A stretch of 64,000 nucleotides of DNA from Palsa-504 sp963844625. Lineage in GTDB: Bacteria; Actinomycetota; Actinomycetes; Streptosporangiales; Streptosporangiaceae. Location of the stretch: NCBI GenBank assembly GCA_963844625.1, contig CAWJPF010000018.1:248001-312000 (forward strand), written 5' to 3'. Shown piece by piece: positions 47,287 through 55,688 of this stretch. Under the pieces are notes generated by a model. The model was not told the DNA's origin. It was given only the letters and a program-made list of their open reading frames with translations, and made no database searches. Made by a program: the position numbers and the translations under genes. Within the stretch, counting starts at the first letter, position 1; the number at the start of each line of letters is the position of its first letter.

Positions 47287-48780
47287 TTGCTGTCCCTGGT
47301 TCACGTCCTGGAGTGGCGGGCCGAAGTCACTCCGGACTCCCTCGCGGTCACCGATCACCAGGGCGCACAGCTGACCTACGCCGAGCTGGCCACGGCCATG
47401 CAGCGGTCAGCCGCCGGGTTCGCCGCGGCCGGAATCGCGCCCGGCGATGTCGTGGCCATCATCGCGCGGAACCGGGCGGGCTGGGTCACCGCCATGCTGG
47501 GCCTGATCCGGGCGGGCGCGCTGCCCGCGGCGGTGAACTGGCGGCTGGCCGCGCCCGAGGTGACCGCGCTGCTCAAGCAGGCGCGGCCGGCCGCCGTCGT
47601 CGCCGACGCCGACTGCGCCGCGCTGGCCCGGCAGGCGACCGCGGGCCTGGACAACCCCGTCGCCGTTCTGCTTGACCGGGACGGCACCGCCGCGCCGCCG
47701 GAGCGGCCGGTGGAACAACTGCGCCCGTCCGCGCCCGCGATCTTGCTGCACACCAGCGGCACCACCGGCCGGCCCAAGCTCGTGCCGCTGACCCACGAGC
47801 AGCTGATCACGGCGGCGGTGTTCATGAAGCTCCAGGTGCCCGAGGCCGTGCCCGGCGCCAGGCATCTGTCCGCGCTGCCGCTGTTTCATGTCGCGGGGCT
47901 GGCCAACCTCGGCTATGTCCTGTTCACCGGCGGGCAGCTGCACGTCCTCGGCGGCTTCGACCCGGCCGGATTCGTCGATGAGCTGGTAAGCCGCCGGATC
48001 CAGCTGACCCAGCTGGTACCCACCTTGATCCAGGCCGTGACGCAGGAGGTGAGCTCCCGGCCCGAACCACCGGATCTGTCCCACCTGATCGAGGTGGTCT
48101 ACGGGGCCTCACCCATCCGGCCCGACCTGCTCGAGCGGGCGGTGGCCAGGCTCGGCTGCCGGTTCCGGCAGAACTACGCCAGCAGCGAGACCGGCCCGCT
48201 GCCCGTCTGCTCGCTCTCGCCGGACGACCACGACCCGGCCCGGGGACGGCTGCGGACCGCGGGCCGCCCGTCGCTGGGCTGGGAGGTGCGTCTCGGCGAA
48301 CGTGACGAGATACAGGTGCGCGGCGCCGCGCCGCTGCCCGGCTACTGGAATGACCCCGAGTCCACCGCCCGGGCGCTGACGGCGGACGGCTTCTACCGCA
48401 CCGGCGACGTGGGGAGCATCGACGCCGACGGGTACCTGACCATCGTTGACCGGCTCAACGACGTGGTGATCACCGGCGGCGAGAACGTCTTCCCGGCCGA
48501 GGTAGAAGCGGTGCTGGCCCGGTACCCCGCGGTCGCCGACGTTGCGGTCATCGCGATCCCCGATGACCGTTGGGGCGAGACCGTGCACGCGGTCGTGGTG
48601 GCCGGATCGGGATTCGACGCGGCCGGGCTGGTCAGCTGGGCGCGCGAGCGGCTGGCCGGGTTCAAGTGCCCGACGGGCGTCACGATGGTCTCCGAGCTGC
48701 CGCGCAACGCGACCGGCAAGGTGCTCCGGGCTCAGCTGCGTGAGCCGTTCTGGGCCGGCCGCGACAGGCTGGTCTCATGA
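47287..48780 (+). CDS. Acyl-CoA synthetase / AMP-dependent ligase (second copy)
   Basis: 497 residues from a TTG only four bases after the VOC stop. Motifs: LHTSGTTGRPKLVPLTHEQ, YASSETGPLPV, YRTGDVGSIDADGYLTIVDR, GGENVFPAEVEAVLARYP, LPRNATGKVLRAQL with the catalytic Lys. It resembles the first ligase closely in its start (LVHVLEWRAEVTPDSLAV versus WIHVIEWRANVRPDVMAL) and end, so the two are paralogues that may activate successive acids or two related substrates. Its stop overlaps the TetR start (ATGA). Confidence 0.9.
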   Translation: MLSLVHVLEWRAEVTPDSLAVTDHQGAQLTYAELATAMQRSAAGFAAAGIAPGDVVAIIARNRAGWVTAMLGLIRAGALPAAVNWRLAAPEVTALLKQARPAAVVADADCAALARQATAGLDNPVAVLLDRDGTAAPPERPVEQLRPSAPAILLHTSGTTGRPKLVPLTHEQLITAAVFMKLQVPEAVPGARHLSALPLFHVAGLANLGYVLFTGGQLHVLGGFDPAGFVDELVSRRIQLTQLVPTLIQAVTQEVSSRPEPPDLSHLIEVVYGASPIRPDLLERAVARLGCRFRQNYASSETGPLPVCSLSPDDHDPARGRLRTAGRPSLGWEVRLGERDEIQVRGAAPLPGYWNDPESTARALTADGFYRTGDVGSIDADGYLTIVDRLNDVVITGGENVFPAEVEAVLARYPAVADVAVIAIPDDRWGETVHAVVVAGSGFDAAGLVSWARERLAGFKCPTGVTMVSELPRNATGKVLRAQLREPFWAGRDRLVS

Positions 48781-49430
48781 CGGCGGGCATGGCCCCGGCC
48801 CGGACGCGCAAGGGCAGGCAGACCGACGAGGCTTTCCGCGAGGCCGCGCGGCTGGTGTTCGCTCGCGACGGCTACCTCAACGCCAAGATCAGCGACATAG
48901 CCGCCGCGGCCGGCCGGTCCGTGGCGTCCTTCTACAACTACTACGACACCAAGGCCGACCTGCTCATCGCCCTCGCCGAGGAATTTCACGCCGAGGCCAC
49001 CCAGCTGGCGGTCCTGCCTTACCGGGCCGGCCTGGCCGGCGAGGAGGCGCTGCGCGAGGCCGTGGCGGGCTTCTGGCGGACCTACGCCAAGCGGCGCGGC
49101 GAGCTGATCGGTATCTTCCAGGCCGCCATGATCGAGGGACGATTCCGGGACCGGTGGCTTGAGCTGCGGGGCGAAGCCATCACCCGGATAGCGACCGCCA
49201 TCCGGGCGGCGCAGGCCGACGGGTACTGCCCGGGCGTCGATCCGGTGCTGACGGCCTCGGCGCTCGCGGCCATGCTGGAGCACTTCTGTTACATCTGGCT
49301 CGGGCAAGGCGGCGAGAAAGACGTGCCGTTCGATGACGCGCGGGCCCTAGACGCGCTGGCCACCGTCTGGGTCAAGGCCATCTACTGGCGAGGCGAAAGC
49401 CGCTCAGCGGCAGAGCTGACCGGACCGTAG
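48777..49430 (+). CDS. TetR-family regulator of the catabolic cluster
   Basis: 217 residues. Helix-turn-helix: KGRQTDEAFREAARLVFARD, GYLNAKISDIAAAAGRSVAS, FYNYYDTKADLLIALAEEF. Ligand domain with FWRTYAKRRGELIGIFQAAM and LEHFCYIWLGQGGEKDVPFD, of the kind associated with acyl-CoA or steroid/lipid catabolism (KstR2-like groups), though not assignable more exactly. Overlaps the ligase stop by four bases, hence co-translated; probable operator at 46641-46668. Confidence 0.88.
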   Translation: MTAGMAPARTRKGRQTDEAFREAARLVFARDGYLNAKISDIAAAAGRSVASFYNYYDTKADLLIALAEEFHAEATQLAVLPYRAGLAGEEALREAVAGFWRTYAKRRGELIGIFQAAMIEGRFRDRWLELRGEAITRIATAIRAAQADGYCPGVDPVLTASALAAMLEHFCYIWLGQGGEKDVPFDDARALDALATVWVKAIYWRGESRSAAELTGP

Positions 49431-49440
49431 TGCCCATGCT

Positions 49441-49477
49441 CGTTCGGAAAAAATAAAGAATTTTGCCGAACGGACGG
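49441..49477. repeat. Hairpin with A/T-tract core, sister of the one at 25289
   Basis: CGTTCGG (49441-49447) and CCGAACG (49466-49472) enclose A6-T-A3-G-A2-T4-G. The flanking CCGAACGGACGG is identical to that following the element at 25289-25327. It begins 10 bases after the TetR stop, so it may serve as a terminator-like or mobile element end. Confidence 0.6.
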
Positions 49478-49540
49478 TGGTACCCGTCCCTGCGCCGGCC
49501 GGTAGCTTGGCCCCGCCAGGGCGCGGGTACGGCCCCTATG

Positions 49541-49847
49541 TGCTGCTGCCTGACTTTGCGTACCGGCGGATGGACGTCGAAGACATGACGGTCAACTATG
49601 CGGTCGGGGGTTCGGGCCCGCCGCTGCTGCTGCTGCACGGCTACCCGCAGAACCACCTGATGTGGCGCCACGTGGCCCCGGCGCCGTCACCAGGCTCGCG
49701 GTCCTGGACATCGTGCCGACCCGGCACGTCCTCCGCAACGTGACACGGTCCATGGCCACGGCCTATTATCACTGGTTCTTCCTGGCCACGGGCCACGGCA
49801 TCCCCGAGCACCTGATCGGCGCCCCCCTTTGCGACTTCCTCAATTAG
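49541..49847 (+). pseudogene. Haloacetate-dehalogenase-like alpha/beta hydrolase with its centre deleted
   Basis: The first part (LPDFAYRRMDVEDMTVNYAV, then GGSGPPLLLLHGYPQNHLMW, RHVAPA) is the usual start of fluoroacetate/haloacetate dehalogenases. It then jumps, with a frame change near 49685, to VTRLAVLDIVPTRHVLRNVT and RSMATAYYHWFFLATGHGIP, EHLIG, which in intact relatives lie ~70 residues later. The stretch with the nucleophile Asp and the cap start is gone, and the C-terminal half with His ends at a premature stop. Non-functional. Confidence 0.8.
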
Positions 49848-50860
49848 CGATCCACGGCGACTCGGGATCCTCCTGCCGGTATGTGGACAGCGGGGAGCCC
49901 GAAGCTGGCTAGCAGGCCAGGGTCAGCGAACACGGTGATCCGGGCGATGCCAGTACCTGCGGTCGCGAGCAGGACGATCCCGTAGGCCCGGTAGACGTCA
50001 TCGGCGCCGCGCCGGTAAGCCGCGGCAGCAGGCTGCCCGTTGGCGACCGTCCGGATCATCCGCCAGTCACCGGGTGAGCCGAGACCCGCCACCGCGTTAC
50101 GGGCCGCGTCGTCACCGGCGAACCAGGCCGGGGAGGGCGGCAGTTCCAGGGTGGCGTCGGCGCGCAGTAGGTCCTGCAGGGCCCGGGCGTCGGCGTTCTC
50201 GAACGCGCTGATGTAACGGTCGAGCACAGCCCGAGCTTCCGGTTCGGCGGGCTCGGCCACCTGCTCTGCGGCTGGCGCCACCTCTTGGAGCCTGGCGCGG
50301 GCGCGCTGCAGGGTACTCTTGACCGCCGTGGTCGTGGTGCCGAGGATCGCGGCGACCTCGGCAGCAGGAAAGGCCAGCACATCTCGCAGGATCAGCACCG
50401 CCCGCTGCCGGGCGGGCAGATACTGCAAGCTGGCGATGAGGGCCAGCCGCAGGCTTTCCCGTGACACGGCGACGTCGGCGGGGTCGGCGGTTTCCGGGGT
50501 CACCAGCGCGTCGGGGATGGGCTGTAGCCAGCTGACCTCAGCCCCGGCCGCGCCCCCCGCGAACCCGAGTTGCTCGCCCGGCCCGCCCAGGCCCGACGGC
50601 AGCGCGCGCCGGGCGCGGTGCTGGAGCGCGGTGAGGCAGGCATTGGTCGCGATCTGGTACAGCCACGTCCGCACAGACGACCGGCCCTCGAACCCGCCAA
50701 AGGACCGCCAGGCCCGCAGGTAAGTCTCCTGGACCAGGTCCTCGGCCTCATCGGCCGAGCCCAGGAGGCGGTAACAGTGTGCCAGCAACTCCCGCCGGAA
50801 CGGCCCGGTCCGGTCGGTGAACTCCCTGTCGTCTGGCACCACGCCCGCCTGCGGCATCAC
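49844..50860 (-). CDS. ECF sigma factor, SigG type, with C-terminal SnoaL-like domain
   Basis: 338 residues. Region 2: FRRELLAHCYRLLGSADEAE, DLVQETYLRAWRSFGGFEGR, SSVRTWLYQIATNACLTALQ. Region 4: LQYLPARQRAVLILRDVLAF, PAAEVAAILGTTTTAVKSTL, QRARARLQ. The C-terminal ~130 residues are an NTF2/SnoaL-like domain (VLDRYISAFENADARALQDL, LRADATLELPPSPAWFAGDD), which in SigG/SigJ-like (ECF41-related) factors replaces a separate anti-sigma and modulates activity. Mycobacterial SigG belongs to this group. Its 3' end overlaps the dehalogenase pseudogene by 4 bases. Confidence 0.9.
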   Translation of the reverse strand: MMPQAGVVPDDREFTDRTGPFRRELLAHCYRLLGSADEAEDLVQETYLRAWRSFGGFEGRSSVRTWLYQIATNACLTALQHRARRALPSGLGGPGEQLGFAGGAAGAEVSWLQPIPDALVTPETADPADVAVSRESLRLALIASLQYLPARQRAVLILRDVLAFPAAEVAAILGTTTTAVKSTLQRARARLQEVAPAAEQVAEPAEPEARAVLDRYISAFENADARALQDLLRADATLELPPSPAWFAGDDAARNAVAGLGSPGDWRMIRTVANGQPAAAAYRRGADDVYRAYGIVLLATAGTGIARITVFADPGLLASFGLPAVHIPAGGSRVAVDR

Positions 50861-51034
50861 CGCTCCTCACGTCGAGTCCTCAGGCCCGGCAGGTGCCCGG
50901 GCTCAGTTAGTTATACAGACTCAGCGACCACCGGAGAGGAATCGGTATACCCGGGGCGGCCCGCTGCCCGTCCACCGACGAAGCGTGTGCCGCTCTGCAG
51001 CGGACGATTCCTTTACTGACCGCGGCGGGTCTTC

Positions 51035-51335
51035 ATGGCCGGAAGCTCACGCACAGGCGGGTCACGTAGCCGGATGGCGCTGGTCGCCGGGACCGGCGAC
51101 CATGGTGGCCGCTTTCGCGGGGCCGCTGAAGGGTTGGAGGGCGATCTACGAAGTGCAGGGCATCCGGTTTCCCGCGGCCGATACGGCCATCGTGATCAGC
51201 AAGGGGGCCGTCCTCCTGGCTGGCCACGCCGCGCTCGTGGCCGAGAGCAGGTCGGTGGATACCTGGGTGCTGTCCAAGGGGGACGGGACCTGGCGCGTCG
51301 AAGCATTCCACAACTGCCCCGAGAATGCGGCCTGA
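51035..51335 (+). pseudogene. SgcJ/EcaC-family (SnoaL-like) gene, internally deleted
   Basis: The end (IYEVQGIRFPAADTAIVISK, GAVLLAGHAALVAESRSVDT, WVLSKGDGTWRVEAFHNCPE) is the well-kept C-terminal half of the SgcJ/EcaC family. Before it stand only fragments of the N-terminal half (WPEAHAQAGHVAGW, MVAAFAGPLKGW) with the usual ~50 residues between them missing and no good start codon. Divergent from the sigma gene. Probably a former target or partner of that region, now dead. Confidence 0.65.
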
Positions 51336-51407
51336 GCCGCGGAAGGAGGAAGCCACGCTGCGTCCCCGGGGGTCCGGGAGGGCTCCGGGGATGTAAGGGG
51401 CTTGGAG

Positions 51408-51770
51408 TCAGCAGACGGGCCCGCGGCTCGAAGCGACGGCGGTAAGCACCGACCGGACAATGGCGAAGTCGATCGCGGCAGGACTGCGGTAGCGAATGCA
51501 TCCCTTGCCCACACTGAGGTGCGCAAGCTGGTCACGATGAGCGTCCAGGACATCCCCGCGCAGCACGTACAACGAGATGTACTGCTTCTGGCTGGCCCAG
51601 GCAATCTCAGTGATGCCGCCGCGACCGTAGGCCGGCATCCCGTAGCCCATGGACTCATCGAAGCCCGGCAGCAGCTCACGGCACATGTCCCGTATCTCAC
51701 TCAGCACCGCACGGCGCTCCCCCGGCACCATCGCGAGATACGTATCGACGTCCCTCGCATCGCTTCGCAT
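51408..51770 (-). CDS. DUF1801 protein (YdhG-like)
   Basis: 120 residues from the ATG at 51768-51770. DUF1801 signature: DVDTYLAMVPGERRAVLSEI, RDMCRELLPGFDESMGYGMP, AYGRGGITEIAWASQKQYIS, LYVLRGDVLDA, GKGCIRYRSPAAIDFAIVRS. Family members bind small ligands; the Bacillus relative was linked to iron chaperoning (Fra). Function here unknown. Single gene. Confidence 0.85.
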   Translation of the reverse strand: MRSDARDVDTYLAMVPGERRAVLSEIRDMCRELLPGFDESMGYGMPAYGRGGITEIAWASQKQYISLYVLRGDVLDAHRDQLAHLSVGKGCIRYRSPAAIDFAIVRSVLTAVASSRGPVC

Positions 51771-51941
51771 ACTCCGACCATACTGACAGCCCTGCATGAT
51801 TATTCGTCGTCACCATATCTGGAGAAGTCCGCCTCTGCCGCATCTCTGATGCGCGCGGACCTGGGTGTTTGTGCCTGCCTTGACTCGACGGGCATGCCAT
51901 GCGCGTGGCTAGGACTTCGCGGCGTCCGGCCGCGCCCGCCA

Positions 51942-52847
51942 TCAGCCGGCGGCGCGCTTGAGAATGTCAGGAGGGAACGCGCACGCCTCGATGCACAGCT
52001 GCCCCCAGTGATTCAGGCGGCCACAGACCTCGTCGAGCCGATCGCCTAGCGCAGCGGCGATCGGCCGCTCTTGATCGTCGGTGCGCTGTTCGATGCTCAG
52101 CCGCGCGGCGCGTCCCTCGTCGGTGAGACTGCCGTCGCGGACCCAGCCGCGGCTCTCGAGCTGCCCGACCGCGCGTTGCATAGCATCTGGCCGCCAGCCG
52201 CGGGTGGCGGTGTAGGACAGCAGCGGCATTCCGGTCCACAGTTCGGTCAAGATGTTCATCTCGACTGCGTTCAAGCCAGCCGCGGCAGCCGCGGCCACGT
52301 GGCTGTCGCCGCGGTGCTCGCGGACCAGGCCGCAGGCCCACCACAGGCGGTGCACGGCATCTTGCGGGCGGCCGTCGGCGCGTCGTCCGCTGAACAGCGG
52401 GCGGCCCATGCCGTCGGCGCCCTCCGCGGCGTCGGCGAGCAGGCTCGCCACCTCGCCTGGGTCCTCGCCAGCCAGGACCTCACGCAAGCTGGCGACTGTC
52501 GACTCATCACGGGCCTGGACCAGCTGGTCATGCGCCACGGCGGACCGCGCAGCTTCCCACAAGGCGGTCACCAAGCTGGGCTCGAACCAGGCGAAGGCGG
52601 CAGCCACGACAGCTCCGGCAGGCTCCCCGAGGCAGGCGCCCCGGCCACCGACGTAGCTGGTGAGGAAGTCCAGGCCAAGCTCGGCCAGGCGCTCGTTCAC
52701 CGCCCGGCTCCACACAGCATGCATGGCAACCGGTTCGCAGGCGTCGCGCAGCCGACGCGCGGGACTGCCCTCCGCGACGGCCGCGGGTAGCGCGGTACCC
52801 TCCGGACGAGGCACGAAAAAGGCAGCCACTGCATCTGCGTAGTCCAC
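51942..52847 (-). CDS. SCO6745-family helix-turn-helix protein
   Basis: 301 residues from the GTG at 52845-52847, which has AGGAG seven bases upstream; the longer ATG start at 52949 lacks this. SCO6745-family features: LRDACEPVAMHAVWSRAVNE, FLTSYVGGRGACLG, AAFAWFEPSLVTALWEAA, GMGRPLFSGRRADGRPQDAV, HRLWWACGLVREHRGDSHVA, AAAAAGLNAVEMNILTELWT, then a winged-helix segment (GWRPDAMQRAVGQLESRGWV). It resembles a MarR-like domain set in a larger fold. Role unknown. Confidence 0.85.
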   Translation of the reverse strand: MDYADAVAAFFVPRPEGTALPAAVAEGSPARRLRDACEPVAMHAVWSRAVNERLAELGLDFLTSYVGGRGACLGEPAGAVVAAAFAWFEPSLVTALWEAARSAVAHDQLVQARDESTVASLREVLAGEDPGEVASLLADAAEGADGMGRPLFSGRRADGRPQDAVHRLWWACGLVREHRGDSHVAAAAAAGLNAVEMNILTELWTGMPLLSYTATRGWRPDAMQRAVGQLESRGWVRDGSLTDEGRAARLSIEQRTDDQERPIAAALGDRLDEVCGRLNHWGQLCIEACAFPPDILKRAAG

Positions 52848-53073
52848 GATCAAGCTCCTGGTCCGAAGGTTGGAGGTAGCAACCGGCCCGTTGGCCGGCG
52901 GAATCGCGAGCGACCCAGAGTAACTGGCGCCGAACCGGCGGGCGAACACCGCGATCGCGGGCTTGCGAGGAGTGCTTGGCTCGCGGCGTGGGCATCACCC
53001 GCCATGGGTGATGCCGGTTGAGGGATCGGGGCCGTATCGTCTGGTCGCGAACGACAACCCAGGGAGTATCGCG

Positions 53074-53604
53074 ATGGCAGTCGACACGTTCATGGCCTAT
53101 GTCGGGGTGTATGGCAACGTTAGCGATGCTAACGCCGACTACGAGCTGGTCAAGGACCTGCATACCAAGGCGGGCCTGATCGACTCCTATGATGCCGCGG
53201 TGATCGAGCGCCGGGCCGACGGGAAAGTCAAGATCACCAAGAAACACGAGACGCCGACACGGGTCGGCGGCGTGCTCGGTGCCGGGGTGGGTCTGGCCAC
53301 CGGCCTGGTCGTGGTCTTGTTTCCATTTGCTGCCATCGGCGGGGGCCTGCTCGCGGTCACTACGGGTGGCGGTGCGGTTCTTGGCGCGGTGGCCGGTCAC
53401 GCAGCCGCAGGGATGAGCCGACACGACCTGAAAGAGCTTGGCGAGCATCTCGACGCCGGGCAGGCGGGCCTGGTGGTGGTCGCGGTGTCCGACATGGGGG
53501 CGAAGGTCGAGCGGGCGATGAATAAGGCGCAGAAGGTCCAGGCCAGGCAATTGAAGGCCGACAACGCTGCCATAGAAGCCGACGCGAAGTCCGCGCAGGG
53601 GTGA
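53074..53604 (+). CDS. DUF1269 family membrane-associated protein
   Basis: 176 residues from the ATG at 53074 (AGGGAG at 53061-53066). DUF1269 pattern: YGNVSDANADYELVKDLHTK, YDAAVIERRADGKVKITKKH, ETPTRVGGVLGAGVGLATGL, a hydrophobic Gly-rich segment (VVVLFPFAAIGGGLLAVTTG), GMSRHDLKELGEHLDAGQAG, LVVVAVSDMGAKVERAM. The family resembles general-stress YflT-like domains with a membrane hairpin. The stop is 57 bases before the end of the convergent lysozyme-like gene. Confidence 0.85.
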   Translation: MAVDTFMAYVGVYGNVSDANADYELVKDLHTKAGLIDSYDAAVIERRADGKVKITKKHETPTRVGGVLGAGVGLATGLVVVLFPFAAIGGGLLAVTTGGGAVLGAVAGHAAAGMSRHDLKELGEHLDAGQAGLVVVAVSDMGAKVERAMNKAQKVQARQLKADNAAIEADAKSAQG

Positions 53605-53661
53605 CACCAGCGGCGCCTGCCGCTCCGGTCCCAGCTTGCGCCAGTACTCGCAGTCGCCAGG

Positions 53662-54312
53662 TCAGGACCCTAGGGCACGCGCGGTCTGCGGGCCGACGAT
53701 CCCGTCAGCGGTCAGGCCGTTATGGGACTGGAAGCTGACCACGTGCGTCTGGGTGACCGGGCCGAACACGGCGTCCGGGGCTGCGCCGGTTTTCTTCTGC
53801 ACCACTGTTACGTCGTCGCCGTTCATGAAGGGTGACGCCAGGCCTAGATCCCGGTGAAACCAGGCCGGCAGGTTGCCGGTGACGACGTTGCCGCCGTTGA
53901 GCTGCTGCAGGAATTCCATCCGTTCCACGACGTCGATCCCGTAGTCGCCATGGGTCGTCCCCGGCTCGCCCGGCTGGCCGGAGTTGTAAATCGCAGCCGC
54001 TTTCTCGACATTCCCGCCCGTGGTGGCCAGGATGCCCTTCAGCATGGCTGCGGCGGTGGCGCACTGCACGGCCACGTCAGCGTCGAAGCCGGGGAACCCG
54101 CCCGGCGGCGTGTGCGACCGGTCATCGAGCTGCCAGACGCCGTGTCCGTGCCCGAAGTCACCGACCTCGTTGGTGAGGTTCGTCTCCCGGGAGCCGACCG
54201 CGAACAGCAGCATCGGCGGCAGCCCGAGAGCAAGCTCGGACTGGTGGATGAACGGCCACGTCGAGTTGGCTCGCTGGTACTGGGCGGTCAGCTCAGATCC
54301 CGTGATTTCCAT
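53662..54312 (-). CDS. Lysozyme-like protein with peptidoglycan-binding domain
   Basis: 216 residues from the ATG at 54310-54312 with GGGAGG five bases upstream. N-terminal lysozyme-like fold (SLT/goose-type): LALGLPPMLLFAVGSRETNL, TNEVGDFGHGHGVWQLDDRS, GNVEKAAAIYNSGQPGEPGT, THGDYGIDVVERM; the Glu in SRETN is the likely catalytic acid. C-terminal PG_binding_1 repeat (MNGDDVTVVQKKTGAAPDAV, FGPVTQTHVVSFQSHNGLTA, DGIVGPQTARAL). No signal peptide is seen, so export may be phage-like, by holin or lysis, or by a non-Sec route. Confidence 0.85.
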   Translation of the reverse strand: MEITGSELTAQYQRANSTWPFIHQSELALGLPPMLLFAVGSRETNLTNEVGDFGHGHGVWQLDDRSHTPPGGFPGFDADVAVQCATAAAMLKGILATTGGNVEKAAAIYNSGQPGEPGTTHGDYGIDVVERMEFLQQLNGGNVVTGNLPAWFHRDLGLASPFMNGDDVTVVQKKTGAAPDAVFGPVTQTHVVSFQSHNGLTADGIVGPQTARALGS

Positions 54313-54476
54313 GTCGCCTCCCTGGCACCCTGCTTTTCCGGTGTACATCTACGGAGACCCAAGGCAGCGATTTAATACCTGCCCGAGAGCGGCGCGTCCG
54401 GTAGCTTCCCTCGACGCCTTAGAGCGGAACGCCTTGCGGGCGCCGGGGCTAAACGGTGCGCCGCCCGGATGGGGCC

Positions 54477-55403
54477 TCACCCACCGTGACTGGGCTCAGG
54501 CGGTCTGGCCAGCTCGCCCCGCTGCCACTGGCCCGGAGGCTGTCCGTGGTGTCGGCGGAACGCCGCGGCGAAGGCGTTCGGCGAGGCGTAGCCAGTCCGG
54601 TTGGCGATCTGGGCGACGGTCAGCTCGCCGGTCCGCAGGTAGTCGCGGGCGAGGGTCATCCGCCAGTCTGTCAGGTATTGCATGGGCGCCTGGCCGAGTG
54701 ATCGTTCGAAGTTCCGGGCGAAGGCCGGGCGGGACAGCCCGCTCAGAGACGCAAGTTCGGGCACGGTCCAGGGGTGGCCGGCCTCGGCGTGGATCGCATG
54801 CAGAGCGGGGCTTAGCCGGGGATCACCAGCGGCCTGATACCACCGAGGGGCCGTCGGGCTCTGCTCGAAGCAAGTGCGCATTGCCAGCACCAGCAAGACA
54901 TCGAGCAGGCGGTCGAGAACGGTCTGCTGCCCTGGCGCCGGGCCGCTCAGTTCCCGCGAGAGCAGCGCGATGACGTCGTGCAGTGGATCGTGGGCGGCGG
55001 CACGCAGCAGCAGGGCCGGCGGCAGAGTCCGGATCAGGCCACGACCAACATCACCGGAGAATCGGTAGGCGCCGCACAGGAATACTGTCGCTCCTCGGTG
55101 ACCGATGTGCTCGTCATCGGCATGCTGCTCGCGGAAACGCTCGGGTGAGATGCAGACCGCCGCCGGCTCGTGCGCGATGTGATGGTCCGGCCCCCCCGGC
55201 ACGAGGGCCAGGTCACCCGGCACAAGCTCCAGCGCAGCTCTCGGATCTTCCAGCCATAGCCATGCGCGGCCCTGGACGACGGTATGCAGAGCCAGCTGGA
55301 TCGTCCCGGGCAGGCGCAGTCCCCACGGGGGCCGCGCTACTGAGCGGGCGAAGACGCCGCCCGATGCGCGCGCTCTGGCGAGATGATCCTGCAGTATGTC
55401 CAC
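54477..55403 (-). CDS. AraC-family regulator with cupin sensor
   Basis: 308 residues from a GTG. N-terminal cupin (AraC_binding_6/cupin_6 type: LHTVVQGRAWLWLEDPRAAL, ELVPGDLALVPGGPDHHIAH) and two C-terminal helix-turn-helix motifs (PWTVPELASLSGLSRPAFAR, NFERSLGQAPMQYLTDWRMT; LTVAQIANRTGYASPNAFAA, AFRRHHGQPPGQW). Such genes usually stand beside an NmrA-type NAD(P)-binding oxidoreductase they control, and here the divergent neighbour is precisely a ruined NmrA gene, so the original target is broken. Confidence 0.9.
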   Translation of the reverse strand: MDILQDHLARARASGGVFARSVARPPWGLRLPGTIQLALHTVVQGRAWLWLEDPRAALELVPGDLALVPGGPDHHIAHEPAAVCISPERFREQHADDEHIGHRGATVFLCGAYRFSGDVGRGLIRTLPPALLLRAAAHDPLHDVIALLSRELSGPAPGQQTVLDRLLDVLLVLAMRTCFEQSPTAPRWYQAAGDPRLSPALHAIHAEAGHPWTVPELASLSGLSRPAFARNFERSLGQAPMQYLTDWRMTLARDYLRTGELTVAQIANRTGYASPNAFAAAFRRHHGQPPGQWQRGELARPPEPSHGG

Positions 55404-55478
55404 GACATGAGCGTATCTCGCAGCAAAATGAGCTTATTGCGCATTGATTAGCTCGACCACAGGCCAGAAGATGGAATC

Positions 55479-55688
55479 ATGCTGACCTCGACTTCTTCTA
55501 CACCTGTACTCGGCGCTACCGGCAAGACCGGCTCACGCATCGCGAGCAGGCGGCTCTCGCGTGGCACCGACATTGACCGCGACGAATGGGTCGCCGCCAC
55601 GGCAGCAGGAGGGGTACCCGCCGGATACGGGGCGGTTCTCAGCGTGCTGACCGAAACCATCGCGGCCTGGGCCCTGGACGAGGCCTGA
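55479..55688 (+). pseudogene. NmrA-like NAD(P)-binding oxidoreductase, middle deleted
   Basis: 69 codons. Residues 9-28 (PVLGATGKTGSRIASRRLSR) are the N-terminal strand and GxxGxxG loop of NmrA/NAD(P)H-binding proteins. The following ~40 residues (DRDEWVAATAAGGVPAGYGA, VLSVLTETIAAWAL) match the far C-terminus of the same family. About 200 residues between them are missing. In-frame, so a short product may still be made, coupled (TGATG) to the SnoaL gene. Confidence 0.75.

Noticed and set aside
53662..54312. Evidence for a prophage around the lysozyme-like gene
   Set aside because: No capsid, tail, terminase, portal or integrase gene is near; neighbours are ordinary cellular families.
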